DNA of 56,772 bases from an uncultured Bacteroides sp. GTDB taxonomy: Bacteria; Bacteroidota; Bacteroidia; Bacteroidales; Bacteroidaceae. Positions 26,874-36,057 of this stretch are shown here, piece by piece. The first letter of the stretch is position 1, and every line of letters starts with the position of its first letter. Where the stretch lies: assembly GCF_959029255.1 (NCBI RefSeq), contig NZ_CAUFUE010000030.1:1-56772 (forward strand). Reading direction: 5' to 3'. The notes under the pieces are model-generated. The model was not told the origin of the DNA. It saw only the letters and a list, made by a program, of their open reading frames with translations, and did no database searches. The position numbers and the translations under genes are program-made.

Positions 26874-28004
26874 CTATTTTCGGCTTACGGGTAATGTGAA
26901 CCAGAAAGTGGAACCTATACCCTCTTCGGACTCCACTCCTATCTGCCCACCTAATTTATGGACAATAGTCTGGCAAATGGAAAGTCCGAGACCTGTACCT
27001 TTCTTTTCCTGTTCCAGCTTCACAAAACGGTCGAATATTTGCCCGAGTTTCTCTTTGGCAATGCCGCTTCCGGTATCTTTCACATAAAAATACAAACCAT
27101 TCTCAGTGGGTTTACATCCAAGCGTGATGCTTCCTTGTGACGTAAATTTCATTGCATTGGTCATGAAGTTGGAGAGAACTTGCGCAATCCTGTTACGGTC
27201 TGTATACATTATATACTGCTCCTGAGATACTTCACGGATTACTTTCACTGGAATACTTTGTTCGGACAACCTCATGCGGAACAGTTGTTCCAAGTCAGAC
27301 ATCAACTGATTAATATCCACATCCGAGAACACAAATTCCAATGTCCCGGCCTCTATTTTCGAGAGATCCAATATATCTGCTATCAATTGTTGCAACAGTT
27401 CATTGTTGGTGCGCACTATTCCCATATACTGTTCCTTTTCCTCATCAGTGGTTGCGGAAGACAATAATTCGGAGAAACCGACGATAGCATTCAGCGGGGT
27501 ACGGATTTCATGGCTCATGTTTGCCAGGAAAGCAGATTTAGACTGGTCGGCCTTTTCCGCTTTTTCCCTTGCCTGCTTCAATTCCGCTTCCACATGTTTC
27601 AGGTGAGTGATATCATGCACGGTGATAACCATACTCTCCTCTCCTTCAATCAACATATATTCACCGGAAATATGCGCTTCGCACTCATCCGTAGTTCCAT
27701 CACTCTTTCCTACGTTCAGTATCGCATCCAAATCAACAAAATTATGCTTGGTACGGAAAGCATTTTCTATTGCATTCCGCACAGGACAGTGACTACAGAA
27801 ACTATGAGTGCCACATCCTCCGGCAGCCGACAGAGCATTGGCACATTGCAACAAGTCACCCACCCGTTGCGGCTTCGCAGGTCTAGCAGCTCCCGTTATG
27901 TCATAATAGTTAGTATAAAACACGGTGAAATCACGTTTTATCAATAAGACATAAGCATGAATATTCCGCATAATTGCCTGAAATAGCCCGTCGGTCATCT
28001 TCAT
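26874..28004 (-). CDS. Cytoplasmic PAS sensor histidine kinase with a Cys cluster
   Basis: A 376-residue kinase without membrane segments: PAS-like domain (about 8-135), short coiled coil (135-155), HisKA with the phosphoacceptor His165 in FLANMSHEIRTPLN, and HATPase_c with NFMTNAMKF (N box), VKDTGSGIAKEKLGQIFDRF (G1/F boxes) and GTGLGLSI (G2). The PAS part carries Cys54, Cys64, Cys70 and Cys73 in a GCGTHSFCSHC arrangement, suited to bind a metal, Fe-S cluster or haem, or to sense thiols. No response regulator is adjacent. The gene diverges from rubredoxin, a redox protein, which supports a redox-sensing role by inference only. Confidence 0.92.
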   Translation of the reverse strand: MKMTDGLFQAIMRNIHAYVLLIKRDFTVFYTNYYDITGAARPAKPQRVGDLLQCANALSAAGGCGTHSFCSHCPVRNAIENAFRTKHNFVDLDAILNVGKSDGTTDECEAHISGEYMLIEGEESMVITVHDITHLKHVEAELKQAREKAEKADQSKSAFLANMSHEIRTPLNAIVGFSELLSSATTDEEKEQYMGIVRTNNELLQQLIADILDLSKIEAGTLEFVFSDVDINQLMSDLEQLFRMRLSEQSIPVKVIREVSQEQYIMYTDRNRIAQVLSNFMTNAMKFTSQGSITLGCKPTENGLYFYVKDTGSGIAKEKLGQIFDRFVKLEQEKKGTGLGLSICQTIVHKLGGQIGVESEEGIGSTFWFTLPVSRK

Positions 28005-28116
28005 AAAGCTAAAGATTTTAAGTATTATGACAACAAAGTTATCTTTTTCTACTCATACAAGAAAACAAAAAGGCAAAATTATTTGTTCTTACTTAAAGAA
28101 CTCAAAAAAGAAAGTT

Positions 28117-28275
28117 ATGGAAAAGTACATTTGCACAGTTTGTGAATATGTTTATGACCCGGAAAAGGGCGACCCGGAAAATGGAATCGAACCAGGAACA
28201 GCTTTTGAAGATATTCCTGATGATTGGGTATGCCCCTTGTGTGGAGTAGGCAAAGAAGAATTTGAGAAAGCCTAA
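28117..28275 (+). CDS. Rubredoxin
   Basis: A 52-residue iron protein that carries single electrons, often to peroxide- or superoxide-reducing enzymes of anaerobes. The two knuckles YICTVCEYVYD and WVCPLCGVGKE supply the four Cys ligands at about 6, 9, 39 and 42. The start is the ATG at 28117; a 30-residue upstream extension has no family similarity, and TATCTTTT at 28040-28047, a possible -7 box, lies inside it. Confidence 0.96.
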   Translation: MEKYICTVCEYVYDPEKGDPENGIEPGTAFEDIPDDWVCPLCGVGKEEFEKA

Positions 28276-28276
28276 A

Positions 28277-28392
28277 GATTTACGATTTTACGATTTACAA
28301 TTTACGATTAAAGTTACTCTTCCACAATGCGAGAGAAGATATATAAACAAAACCAATCTCAATCGTAAATTGTAAATCGTAAAATCGTAAAT
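28277..28392. repeat. Perfect 32-bp inverted repeat between convergent genes
   Basis: The left arm 28278-28309 and right arm 28361-28392 are exactly complementary over 32 bp and are built from the words TTTACGA and TTTTACGATT. The loop is 51 nt. It sits directly after the rubredoxin stop codon and ends 1 bp before the stop of the Na/Pi symporter gene, so it may act as a two-way terminator or be a mobile-repeat relic. Confidence 0.8.
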
Positions 28393-28393
28393 A

Positions 28394-30091
28394 TCAAGAC
28401 GCTTTCTTTTCTTTTATATCACTGCTGGCCTCTACTACATTCACCACATAGTCACCCAGTTTTTCGCATTCCGCAATAATATCCATATAATAGACACCCA
28501 TCTGATAATCATATTCCTTATTGTTCACATCCAGAATATTCTGATTTTTCAATTGGTTACGGTAATTATTGATTTCATTTTCTATGTTGAACGACTTGTT
28601 TACATCAATACTCTGATGTTCAGAACGTTCTACCACAACAATCATTTGGGCAAGCGCATCGTTCGTCAGCTTCATCATAAAGTGTACATGCTCGTATTGC
28701 TTTTCCGTAAAGTCCTGATTGGTCTGGCGTTTACGGTTAATGGTACGTGCCAAGTTATAACAGCTATCGCCAATACTTTCAATTTCAGTCACTTCACGAA
28801 GCATGGCACGTATCTGCAACTTACTCTCGGAACTTAACCGTCCCTCTGATACTTGGTTCAGGTAATTGGCAATCTCCAACTCCATGCTGTCACTGATATT
28901 CTCGTACTTCTCCACGCGACTGAACAACTTGTTGAAGTCATCATCCTTCTCTGTATGCAGCAAATCCTGCACCATGCCGAACATCCGGTGGGTACGTTCC
29001 GCAAACAGATGGATTTCCTTGCGGGCTTCCAAAATGGAGAGTTCGGCCGTAGAAAGCAAACCTCTGGATATGAAACGCAGACGATACTCCTCGTCCGTAT
29101 CTTTCAAAGGAAGAATGACGCAAACAATCCGCTCTATAGCCTTTACAAACCAAATGAGCAACAACACGTTGAACACATTAAAAGCGGTATGGAAAGCAGA
29201 CAGCTCAAATGCAACCCTTGTGGCGGAATCTGTCTGATGCATAACATTCGTTACAAACCATGACACTCCCGCTATGAACGGATGGAAGAGTATCAGCACC
29301 ACTACTACACCAAAAACATTGAACAGCAAGTGAGCCATTGCCGCCCGTCGTGCCTGCGTGTTTCCTGTCAAAGCCGCCAAATTAGCAGTAATTGTCGTAC
29401 CGATATTCTGCCCCATGGCTAGAGCAGCGCCCAGTTCAAAACTAATCCAACCGTTTGCGCACATAATCAAGGTAATAGCCATTGTGGCAGCGGAAGCCTG
29501 CACAATCATAGTAATTATTGCTCCCACCATCACAAAAATGAGAATGGATAAGAAGCCCATATCCGTATAATCTTGTACAAAAGCAAGCATTTCAGGGTTC
29601 TTGCTCAAATCCGGCGCATACTGTTGCAAAAAGGCAAGCCCCATAAAAAGGAAAGAAAAACCGAAAATAAACTCACCAACAGATTTGCGGGTACTTTTTT
29701 GAGAAAAAAGAAGAGGAATACCGAAAGCCAGGAGAGGAAGTGTCATTGCCGCCACATCGACTTGAAATCCAAAAACCGAAATAATCCAGGCTGTCACGGT
29801 GGTACCTACATTGGCACCCATTATCACACCGATAGATTGCGATAAGGTAAGCAGTCCCGCATTAACGAAACTCACCACCATCACTGTGGTTGCCGAAGAA
29901 GATTGGATAAGTGCGGTGATTAGGATACCGGTCAGAACTCCGGTCACCCGGTTAGTAGTCATTGCCGTCAGGATAGTCCTCAATCTGTCACCGGCAAACT
30001 TTTGAAGTCCTTCGCTCATGATTTTCATTCCGTAAAGGAACAAGGCCAATGAACCAAGTAGCTTTAAAAAATCATAAAAAGAGTATTCCAT
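28394..30091 (-). CDS. Na/Pi cotransporter with PhoU-like domain
   Basis: A 565-residue inner-membrane protein of the NptA type. The inverted repeats carry the QSSSATTVMV motif (first half) and QASAATMAIT (second half) with GANVGTTVTAW and GQNIGTTITANLAAL. Residues from about 340 on form a helical PhoU-like cytoplasmic domain (HLFAERTHRMFGMVQDLL and later helices). It would take up phosphate with sodium or export it; direction and regulation are not evident. Divergent from the nucleoside kinase gene. Confidence 0.92.
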   Translation of the reverse strand: MEYSFYDFLKLLGSLALFLYGMKIMSEGLQKFAGDRLRTILTAMTTNRVTGVLTGILITALIQSSSATTVMVVSFVNAGLLTLSQSIGVIMGANVGTTVTAWIISVFGFQVDVAAMTLPLLAFGIPLLFSQKSTRKSVGEFIFGFSFLFMGLAFLQQYAPDLSKNPEMLAFVQDYTDMGFLSILIFVMVGAIITMIVQASAATMAITLIMCANGWISFELGAALAMGQNIGTTITANLAALTGNTQARRAAMAHLLFNVFGVVVVLILFHPFIAGVSWFVTNVMHQTDSATRVAFELSAFHTAFNVFNVLLLIWFVKAIERIVCVILPLKDTDEEYRLRFISRGLLSTAELSILEARKEIHLFAERTHRMFGMVQDLLHTEKDDDFNKLFSRVEKYENISDSMELEIANYLNQVSEGRLSSESKLQIRAMLREVTEIESIGDSCYNLARTINRKRQTNQDFTEKQYEHVHFMMKLTNDALAQMIVVVERSEHQSIDVNKSFNIENEINNYRNQLKNQNILDVNNKEYDYQMGVYYMDIIAECEKLGDYVVNVVEASSDIKEKKAS

Positions 30092-30173
30092 CTCTAATTA
30101 ATTAAAGGGTTTCTTTGTGTCATTTGTTATTATGGTCTATATTTAACGTGTTAATCACCTCAAAAAAGACATC

Positions 30174-31847
30174 ATGAAACACATGTTACAAATTTGTTGC
30201 AAAAATAACAATATTTCTAAAGAATTCCCTATCGGGAGCTCACTTTTGGATATTTATTACGGTTTTAATCTAAATTTCCCCTATCCGGTCGTCAGCGCCA
30301 AGGTAAATAATCGTTCTGAAGGGTTGAATTTCCGGGTATATAATAATAAAGATGTGGAATTTCTGGACGTACGCGATTCCTCGGGCATACGTACATACGT
30401 CCGTTCTCTTTGTTTTGTATTATATAAGGCTGTGAGCGAACTGTTTCCTGAAGGGAAATTATTCGTCGAACATCCCGTATCGAAAGGTTATTTCTGTAAT
30501 CTGCGCATCGGGCGTCCCATCGAGCTGGAAGATGTAACCGCTATCAAGAAACGGATGCAAGAAATTATAGCCGAGAACATACCTTTTCACCGGATAGAAT
30601 GCCACACTACCGAGGCCGTACGCATCTTCAGCGAACGGGGTATGAATGATAAAGTGAAATTGCTGGAAACTTCCGGTTCCCTATATACCTATTATTATAC
30701 TCTGGGAGATACCGTAGATTATTATTATGGTAATCTGCTGCCCAGTACCGGATTTATCAATCTGTTCGACATCGTAAAATATTATGATGGCCTGCTCCTC
30801 CGTATTCCCAATAAAGACAACCCCACTGCGCTGGAAGAAGTAGTGAAGCAGGAAAAGATGCTTGATGTCTTCAAAGAACACCTGCGTTGGAATTACATTA
30901 TGGGATTGAGCAACGTAGGCGATTTTAATCTGGCTTGTGAAGAAGGGCACGCCACCGACCTTATCAATGTGGCAGAAGCTCTGCAAGAAAAGAAAATAGC
31001 CCAGATAGCCGACGAGATTTATCACCGGGGAGAAAACGGAAACCGCGTAAAGCTTGTACTCATATCAGGCCCCTCCTCCTCAGGGAAAACAACTTTCAGC
31101 AAACGGCTTTCCGTACAATTAATGACTAACGGGCTACGCCCATTTCCCATTTCCCTGGATAATTATTTTGTAGACCGCGAAGATACTCCACGAGACGAGA
31201 ACGGTAATTATGACTATGAATCACTTTATGCGCTCGACCTTGAGTTGTTCAACAGCCAACTGCAAGCTTTGCTTCGCGGTGAAGAGGTAGAACTACCCCG
31301 TTTCAATTTCACCATCGGCAAGAAAGAATATAAGGGAGACAAATTGCGCATCGACAAGCACACCATTCTGATATTAGAGGGTATCCATGCCTTGAATCCG
31401 GAACTGACACCACAAATTCCCACCGAAAATAAATATAAGATATATGTTTCCGCCCTGACTACAATTTCACTGGACGACCATAACTGGATACCGACTACAG
31501 ACAACCGCCTGTTGCGCCGCATCATTCGCGACTTCAATTATCGCGGTTATTCTGCTCAGGAAACCATTTCCCGCTGGCCCAGCGTGCGTGCAGGTGAGGA
31601 TAAATGGATATTCCCCTATCAGGAGAATGCCGACGTCATGTTCAACTCCGCTTTGCTGTTTGAATTTGCCGTGCTTCGTTGCCATGCTGAACCTATTCTT
31701 ACAGGCGTACCACGCAACTGCCCTGAATATGCGGAAGCTTACCGGCTGATGAAATTCATCAAATACTTTACACCTGTACAAGATAAAGAAATTCCTCCTA
31801 CCTCATTGCTTAGGGAATTTTTGGGAGGAAGTAGTTTTAAATACTAA
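30174..31847 (+). CDS. Nucleoside (uridine-like) kinase with N-terminal TGS/threonyl-tRNA-synthetase-like region
   Basis: A 557-residue cytoplasmic protein. The N-terminal part (about 1-65) resembles a TGS domain, followed by a threonyl-tRNA-synthetase-like second domain (PFHRIECHTTEAVRIF near 140-160). A phosphoribulokinase/uridine kinase domain starts at the P loop LISGPSSSGKTTFSKRL (near 297-310), followed by DNYFVDREDTPRD and ILEGIHALNPEL. This fusion is widespread in Bacteroidetes and is called nucleoside kinase; the acceptor is not settled by sequence. Confidence 0.88.
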   Translation: MKHMLQICCKNNNISKEFPIGSSLLDIYYGFNLNFPYPVVSAKVNNRSEGLNFRVYNNKDVEFLDVRDSSGIRTYVRSLCFVLYKAVSELFPEGKLFVEHPVSKGYFCNLRIGRPIELEDVTAIKKRMQEIIAENIPFHRIECHTTEAVRIFSERGMNDKVKLLETSGSLYTYYYTLGDTVDYYYGNLLPSTGFINLFDIVKYYDGLLLRIPNKDNPTALEEVVKQEKMLDVFKEHLRWNYIMGLSNVGDFNLACEEGHATDLINVAEALQEKKIAQIADEIYHRGENGNRVKLVLISGPSSSGKTTFSKRLSVQLMTNGLRPFPISLDNYFVDREDTPRDENGNYDYESLYALDLELFNSQLQALLRGEEVELPRFNFTIGKKEYKGDKLRIDKHTILILEGIHALNPELTPQIPTENKYKIYVSALTTISLDDHNWIPTTDNRLLRRIIRDFNYRGYSAQETISRWPSVRAGEDKWIFPYQENADVMFNSALLFEFAVLRCHAEPILTGVPRNCPEYAEAYRLMKFIKYFTPVQDKEIPPTSLLREFLGGSSFKY

Positions 31848-31866
31848 AAAAGAAAAGGTAGGAAAT

Positions 31867-31954
31867 CTCCGGCACCGAGGAACAAATCCTCCGACACCGA
31901 GGAACGTAGTCTCCGGCACCGGGGAACATAGCCTCCGACACCGGGGAACAAATC
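31867..31954. repeat. 22-bp tandem repeat, four copies
   Basis: Four contiguous 22-bp units start at 31867, 31889, 31911 and 31933 with the core CTCCGRCACCGRGGAAC. The fifth base-pair position alternates GG/GA between units and the last two units share GGGG, so the pairs look duplicated. A degenerate fifth unit follows. The array is far richer in G+C than the surroundings and lies in the spacer after the nucleoside kinase gene. Confidence 0.85.
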
Positions 31955-32033
31955 GCCCCCCGGCAACAGGCGAGATTACCCTCCATAGCAAAAAAATAAC
32001 CATCATTCTTGTATAACCATAAAAGAATGTTTT

Positions 32034-32041
32034 TACCTTTG
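32034..32041 (+). promoter_or_regulatory. -7 box of the TPR sensor gene
   Basis: TACCTTTG, with TTG at 32009-32011 as a possible -33 element 22 bp upstream. It places the transcription start near 32048, so translation begins at 32064 or 32067 and not at 32043. Confidence 0.55.
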
Positions 32042-32063
32042 TATGCAAATCAAAAGAAATTAC

Positions 32064-33572
32064 ATGATGAAGAAAATAATTACTATTCTCCTTTTAGCTA
32101 TTTTATGCTCTCTCAGCCAAGTATATGCGCAAAGTCGCGCCGATGAACTAATGAAACAAGCACAAGAGAATCTTGCGAAAAAAGAATATATCAAAGCCCG
32201 TTACCTGTTTTTGCAAGCTTACAACGCATTCGCCGCACAAGAAAAATACAGCCAGGCTGTGGAGTGCGGTGTTAATGCCAGCGCACTGTATCACCGGGAA
32301 AATTACTACAAAGAGGCTTTTGAACTGCTGCGCGGAACCGAACAATTAGTAGGGGCAGGCGAGCAAAAGTTAAAAAAAGGACTTCCCGAACTGCGTTTCC
32401 GCATCAACAAGGAGCGTCTGCAAATGTACATCAACACCAAAAACCCGGCCCGTGCCAAGGAGCAACTGAACAAACTGGAAGAGACCGCCAAAGCGGCGCA
32501 CAATGATTCTTTAAGTAACGACCTGCTCTATACCCAAGCTAATTATTTCTATACTTTCGGTATGAATACGCAAGGAGATGCCACTTTTAAGAAGTTGATA
32601 GAACAGTACAAGCAACAAAAGAATTATCCGAAAGTGGATGAATGTTATAAAACCCTCATTGATATTGCCCGAAAAGCAGGCAATGCGGGATTGGTAGCAC
32701 GCACATACGATAAATACATTGTATGGACCGATTCTGTAAAAGCTCTCACAGCCCAGGATGAACTGAACCTACTGAAAAGGAAATATGACGAAAGCCTGGT
32801 AACCATCCAGGAGAAAGATGATTCTCTTTCTGCTAAACAATACATCATCTTCAGATTGTGCGCACTGGCAATTGTCCTTGCCGTAGCTTTAGTATTGGGC
32901 GCCATCATCCTGATGCGTTTCATTTTGTTGACACGCAAGCAAAAGAAAGCCATCAGCATTGCTAATGAACATAATGAGTTAAAAACCAAGTTTATTCAAA
33001 ATATCTCCGCCCAAATGGAGCCGACACTGGATACTCTTGATTCAAAACTGCCCGGCGTACAGGCTCTGCGCACTTTCTCCAACCATATACAGGAGTTGTC
33101 TGAATTGGAAAACACATTATCCGAACCCTACGAAATGCAGGAAAAGAATGTTTCGACTTTTTGTGAAAGCGTTATGGATAAAATCAGGAATAAGACACAG
33201 GAGGATGTAACTCTTGCAGTCAACGCTCCCAAGCTGAATGTAAAAATCAATCAGGAGCACTTAGAGCGTGTTTTGTTGCATCTGCTGGAAAACGCTGCGG
33301 AATATACTCCGGCCGGTGGAAAAATCTGGTTGGACTTCAAAAAGCGCGGAGCGCATACCCATCAATTCATCATCAGCGACACCGGTTCCGGTGTTCCCGA
33401 AGAACAGCGTGAAAGTATATTCAAACCTTTTACCGAAGTAAAAGACTTGACACAAGGTGACGGTTTAGGTTTACCTATCTGTTCGCTCATTGCAACTAAG
33501 ATGAATGGTAGCCTGACGCTGGATAGTAGTTATACAAAGGGGGCACGGTTTATATTGGAACTGCACGCATAG
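32064..33572 (+). CDS. TPR-containing sensor with a kinase-like ATPase domain lacking the phosphoacceptor His
   Basis: The 502-residue product has a signal peptide (MMKKIITILLLAILCSLSQVYA), periplasmic tetratricopeptide repeats (about 25-240), a membrane segment (about 268-290, LCALAIVLAVALVLGAIILM) and a cytoplasmic kinase-like part. The HATPase_c boxes are present: LLENAAEYTP (N), ISDTGSGVPEEQ (G1), GDGLGLPIC (G2). Where HisKA domains read NMSHEIRTPL, this one reads NISAQMEPTL, with Ala in place of His. It should therefore bind ATP but not autophosphorylate in the usual way. The next gene encodes another TPR-membrane regulator, which may be a partner. Confidence 0.85.
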   Translation: MMKKIITILLLAILCSLSQVYAQSRADELMKQAQENLAKKEYIKARYLFLQAYNAFAAQEKYSQAVECGVNASALYHRENYYKEAFELLRGTEQLVGAGEQKLKKGLPELRFRINKERLQMYINTKNPARAKEQLNKLEETAKAAHNDSLSNDLLYTQANYFYTFGMNTQGDATFKKLIEQYKQQKNYPKVDECYKTLIDIARKAGNAGLVARTYDKYIVWTDSVKALTAQDELNLLKRKYDESLVTIQEKDDSLSAKQYIIFRLCALAIVLAVALVLGAIILMRFILLTRKQKKAISIANEHNELKTKFIQNISAQMEPTLDTLDSKLPGVQALRTFSNHIQELSELENTLSEPYEMQEKNVSTFCESVMDKIRNKTQEDVTLAVNAPKLNVKINQEHLERVLLHLLENAAEYTPAGGKIWLDFKKRGAHTHQFIISDTGSGVPEEQRESIFKPFTEVKDLTQGDGLGLPICSLIATKMNGSLTLDSSYTKGARFILELHA

Positions 33573-33753
33573 TACATATAAGTTTGTATTGGGGTACTCA
33601 ATATATCCTCACTCTCTTTATAAAGTGCCCTACTCATCTCTTTTGAGAGAGATAAATAAGAACGATAAAATGACGAGTGAAAATTCTCTCTCTCATAGTA
33701 AAGACGATTATCCCATTCATTCTACTGCATAAATAGCAGAAGATAAAAAACAT

Positions 33754-33761
33754 TATTTTTG
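33754..33761 (+). promoter_or_regulatory. -7 box of the TPR lipoprotein regulator gene
   Basis: TATTTTTG matches the -7 consensus, 29 bp upstream of the start at 33791. No -33 element is clear. Confidence 0.5.
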
Positions 33762-33790
33762 TAATGAACGTGTAATGAAGGAACAGAATA

Positions 33791-35470
33791 ATGAAGCTAA
33801 ACTTACTATTTGTATTCGTTCTATTATTGACTGGATGTACGTCCCAAGTCGACTACAACAAAGTATTAGTACAGGCGGACTTACTGATGCAGTCACGTCC
33901 AGACAGCGCCTTGTTCTTATTGGAAATCATTCCACCGAATAGCTTAAGGAACAAGGCGGACAGCGCATACTACGCTTTGTTGTTGACGCAAGCACGAGAC
34001 AAAAATTACATTGTACAGACAGATGATTCGCTGGTACGAAAAGCCGTGCATTATTTTGATACCACAGATGATACAAACAAACAAGCCAATGCTTATTATT
34101 ATTGGGGCAACATTTATAGAGATAAAGGCGAATATCCCACAGCCATAAACAGATACCTTATAGCATTATCCCGTATCACTTCTCTAGAAAACTATAAACT
34201 GCGTTCCGTTCTATATAGCAGTTTAGGCTACCTGTACTATATCCAAGGAGAAAAAGCAGAAGCAGATTCTATCTATTATCAGGCAGAACAGTTTGCCCTA
34301 CAACAAGCTGATACCATAGGTTTATGCTATGCCTTAATCCAGCGAGGAATGATTAATTTAGAAAACGGAAAAGAATATTACCCTAAGGCCGAACAGCAAA
34401 TGAAACAAGCACTCTCCATAGGTAAAGTATTCTCTGATTGTACTGTTTTAGGTCCAATCTACACCTCCCTGAGCGCTCTTTATAATGCAATACCGGATAC
34501 CATAAAAGCATTGCAATATTCCCGTCTAAACTATACGACTAAAAAAGACACCATACATTGCTATAGAACTCTTCTATATTTAGGTAATGCATATTATTTG
34601 AACGGGCAATATGATTCTGCAAGAATTTTCTTACAGAAAGTCCTCGCTGCAGACAGATATTACGACAGCAAAGCGGATGCATGTATGCGTTTATCCGAAA
34701 TAGCTCAACTGGAGGGGAAAATGGAATTAGCCATTTCTTTGTCCCAAAAACGTTCAGTATATTTAGATAGTGCAAGAATCAATCAACCAAGGACATCCAC
34801 CCATCACACAGTCATTCCCTACATGCAAAACAGTAGCAAAGATTTTCCAGAGTATTATATACATAGTATTTATAAAGTGCTCGGTTTCTTTTTCATCACA
34901 GCTATTTGGTTCATATTATATTTATGGAAAAAGAACCAACGGTATAAAAAAGAAAGAAAGGAGTGGGAAGAAAGACTAAAAATCACAATCAGCCGAATGG
35001 AATTAGACACCCAAAAACTATCCGAACAGCAACATCAAAGGTTATTACTCGAAAGAGAAGTCAACCAACTAGAATTAAAGAAAAAAACATTTGCAAAAGA
35101 AGAGTATAAGATTTCTGCCATCTATACCAAAGTTATTAAAATTGCAAAAGAACTTGTGACAACAGATACGAAGGAAAATTTGAGTGAAGAAGAATGGAGC
35201 CAATTTATACTCTTGACCAATGCGGGATGGAACGGAATCATTACCTATTTGAACGAAACCTACGATTTGTCAAGGGAAGAAATACAGATTTGTTGTCTCT
35301 ATTTGGCACAAGTTCCGGTTAAGCATATGGGGCATTTTCTGAGAGGGCAAGTTCGCAGCACCATCCAATTAAAATCGAAAGGCATTTTGCAGAAAATAGA
35401 AGCACCACAAAATATGTTACTAAAAAATATGCTATTTTTATTAGCAGAAAAGTTGGAAAATAACAAATAA
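33791..35470 (+). CDS. TPR membrane-anchored regulator with a C-terminal domain possibly binding DNA
   Basis: A 559-residue protein: lipoprotein-like signal with LLTGC (Cys16), TPR repeats (about 25-330, e.g. ANAYYYWGNIYRDKGEYPTA and LRSVLYSSLGYLYYIQGEKA), a membrane segment (about 358-376, VLGFFFITAIWFILYLW), a long coiled coil (about 380-440) and a C-terminal helical part (LSREEIQICCLYLAQVPVKH, then RGQVRSTIQLKSKGILQKI) that looks like a LuxR-type helix-turn-helix. Proteins of this layout occur in Bacteroides next to genes for secreted small proteins and receptors, as here. The DNA-binding assignment is inferred from the pattern only. Confidence 0.8.
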   Translation: MKLNLLFVFVLLLTGCTSQVDYNKVLVQADLLMQSRPDSALFLLEIIPPNSLRNKADSAYYALLLTQARDKNYIVQTDDSLVRKAVHYFDTTDDTNKQANAYYYWGNIYRDKGEYPTAINRYLIALSRITSLENYKLRSVLYSSLGYLYYIQGEKAEADSIYYQAEQFALQQADTIGLCYALIQRGMINLENGKEYYPKAEQQMKQALSIGKVFSDCTVLGPIYTSLSALYNAIPDTIKALQYSRLNYTTKKDTIHCYRTLLYLGNAYYLNGQYDSARIFLQKVLAADRYYDSKADACMRLSEIAQLEGKMELAISLSQKRSVYLDSARINQPRTSTHHTVIPYMQNSSKDFPEYYIHSIYKVLGFFFITAIWFILYLWKKNQRYKKERKEWEERLKITISRMELDTQKLSEQQHQRLLLEREVNQLELKKKTFAKEEYKISAIYTKVIKIAKELVTTDTKENLSEEEWSQFILLTNAGWNGIITYLNETYDLSREEIQICCLYLAQVPVKHMGHFLRGQVRSTIQLKSKGILQKIEAPQNMLLKNMLFLLAEKLENNK

Positions 35471-35538
35471 GGCACTTTTTGGGCTTTTCATCGTTAAAAT
35501 CGGGCATTATTCATACACCTGTCAATCTATAAATTCCT

Positions 35539-35546
35539 TATGTTTG
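35539..35546 (+). promoter_or_regulatory. -7 box of the DUF3244 gene
   Basis: TATGTTTG matches the TAnnTTTG consensus 23 bp upstream of the start at 35570. Confidence 0.5.
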
Positions 35547-35569
35547 TAACATAAAAAAATATAAGTTAT

Positions 35570-35986
35570 ATGAAAACACAAATAAGTACTTTAATATTTA
35601 TCCTATGCCTTCAATTTGGCAGTTGTTTCTCATTGTGTGCTAAAAGTTATAACAATGAATCAGAAATAAAGTTAGAAAGCTATCCTATAAAAACAAAAGA
35701 TAGTACAGGAGGTACGAATAAAGAAGAAGTTCCTATAAAACGAAGTATTCAAATCCAGCCTATTTTTGCTTATCTGCATAATAAGGTTATAAGCATAGAT
35801 TTTGTGGAAACCTTTACTGTCGCTAACATCACTGTTACAAATGAGACAACCGGTGAAACTGTCTTTTTAGAAATGAGCAACAACCCTGTCAATCTCAATA
35901 TCAATTTGAATGACAAAACCACCGGAAGTTACCTCATTGAAATAGAAGCAGATGATATCTGCTTACATGGTTATTTTAATTTATAA
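35570..35986 (+). CDS. DUF3244 secreted protein
   Basis: A 138-residue exported protein with a signal peptide (about 1-24) and a small beta-sandwich like domain. The family pattern is recognisable in the central part (IQPIFAYLHNKVISIDF, ITVTNETTGETVF and SYLIEIEADD near the end). DUF3244 proteins are secreted small proteins of unknown function in Bacteroides. It lies between the TPR regulator and the small Cys peptide in the same direction. Confidence 0.85.
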   Translation: MKTQISTLIFILCLQFGSCFSLCAKSYNNESEIKLESYPIKTKDSTGGTNKEEVPIKRSIQIQPIFAYLHNKVISIDFVETFTVANITVTNETTGETVFLEMSNNPVNLNINLNDKTTGSYLIEIEADDICLHGYFNL

Positions 35987-36057
35987 TATTTTGTGCACCA
36001 AATATAAGCGGAATCGAAAAGCTTTAAGAGAGTAGAAAAAGAAATAATTATTACATT

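Noticed and set aside
31867..31954. Possible CRISPR array
   Set aside because: The units are contiguous without unique spacers and no cas genes are near; it is a plain tandem repeat.
31803..32048. Minus-strand ORF of 81 codons spanning the 22-bp repeats
   Set aside because: It is an artefact of reading the repeat; there is no signal, domain or ribosome site.
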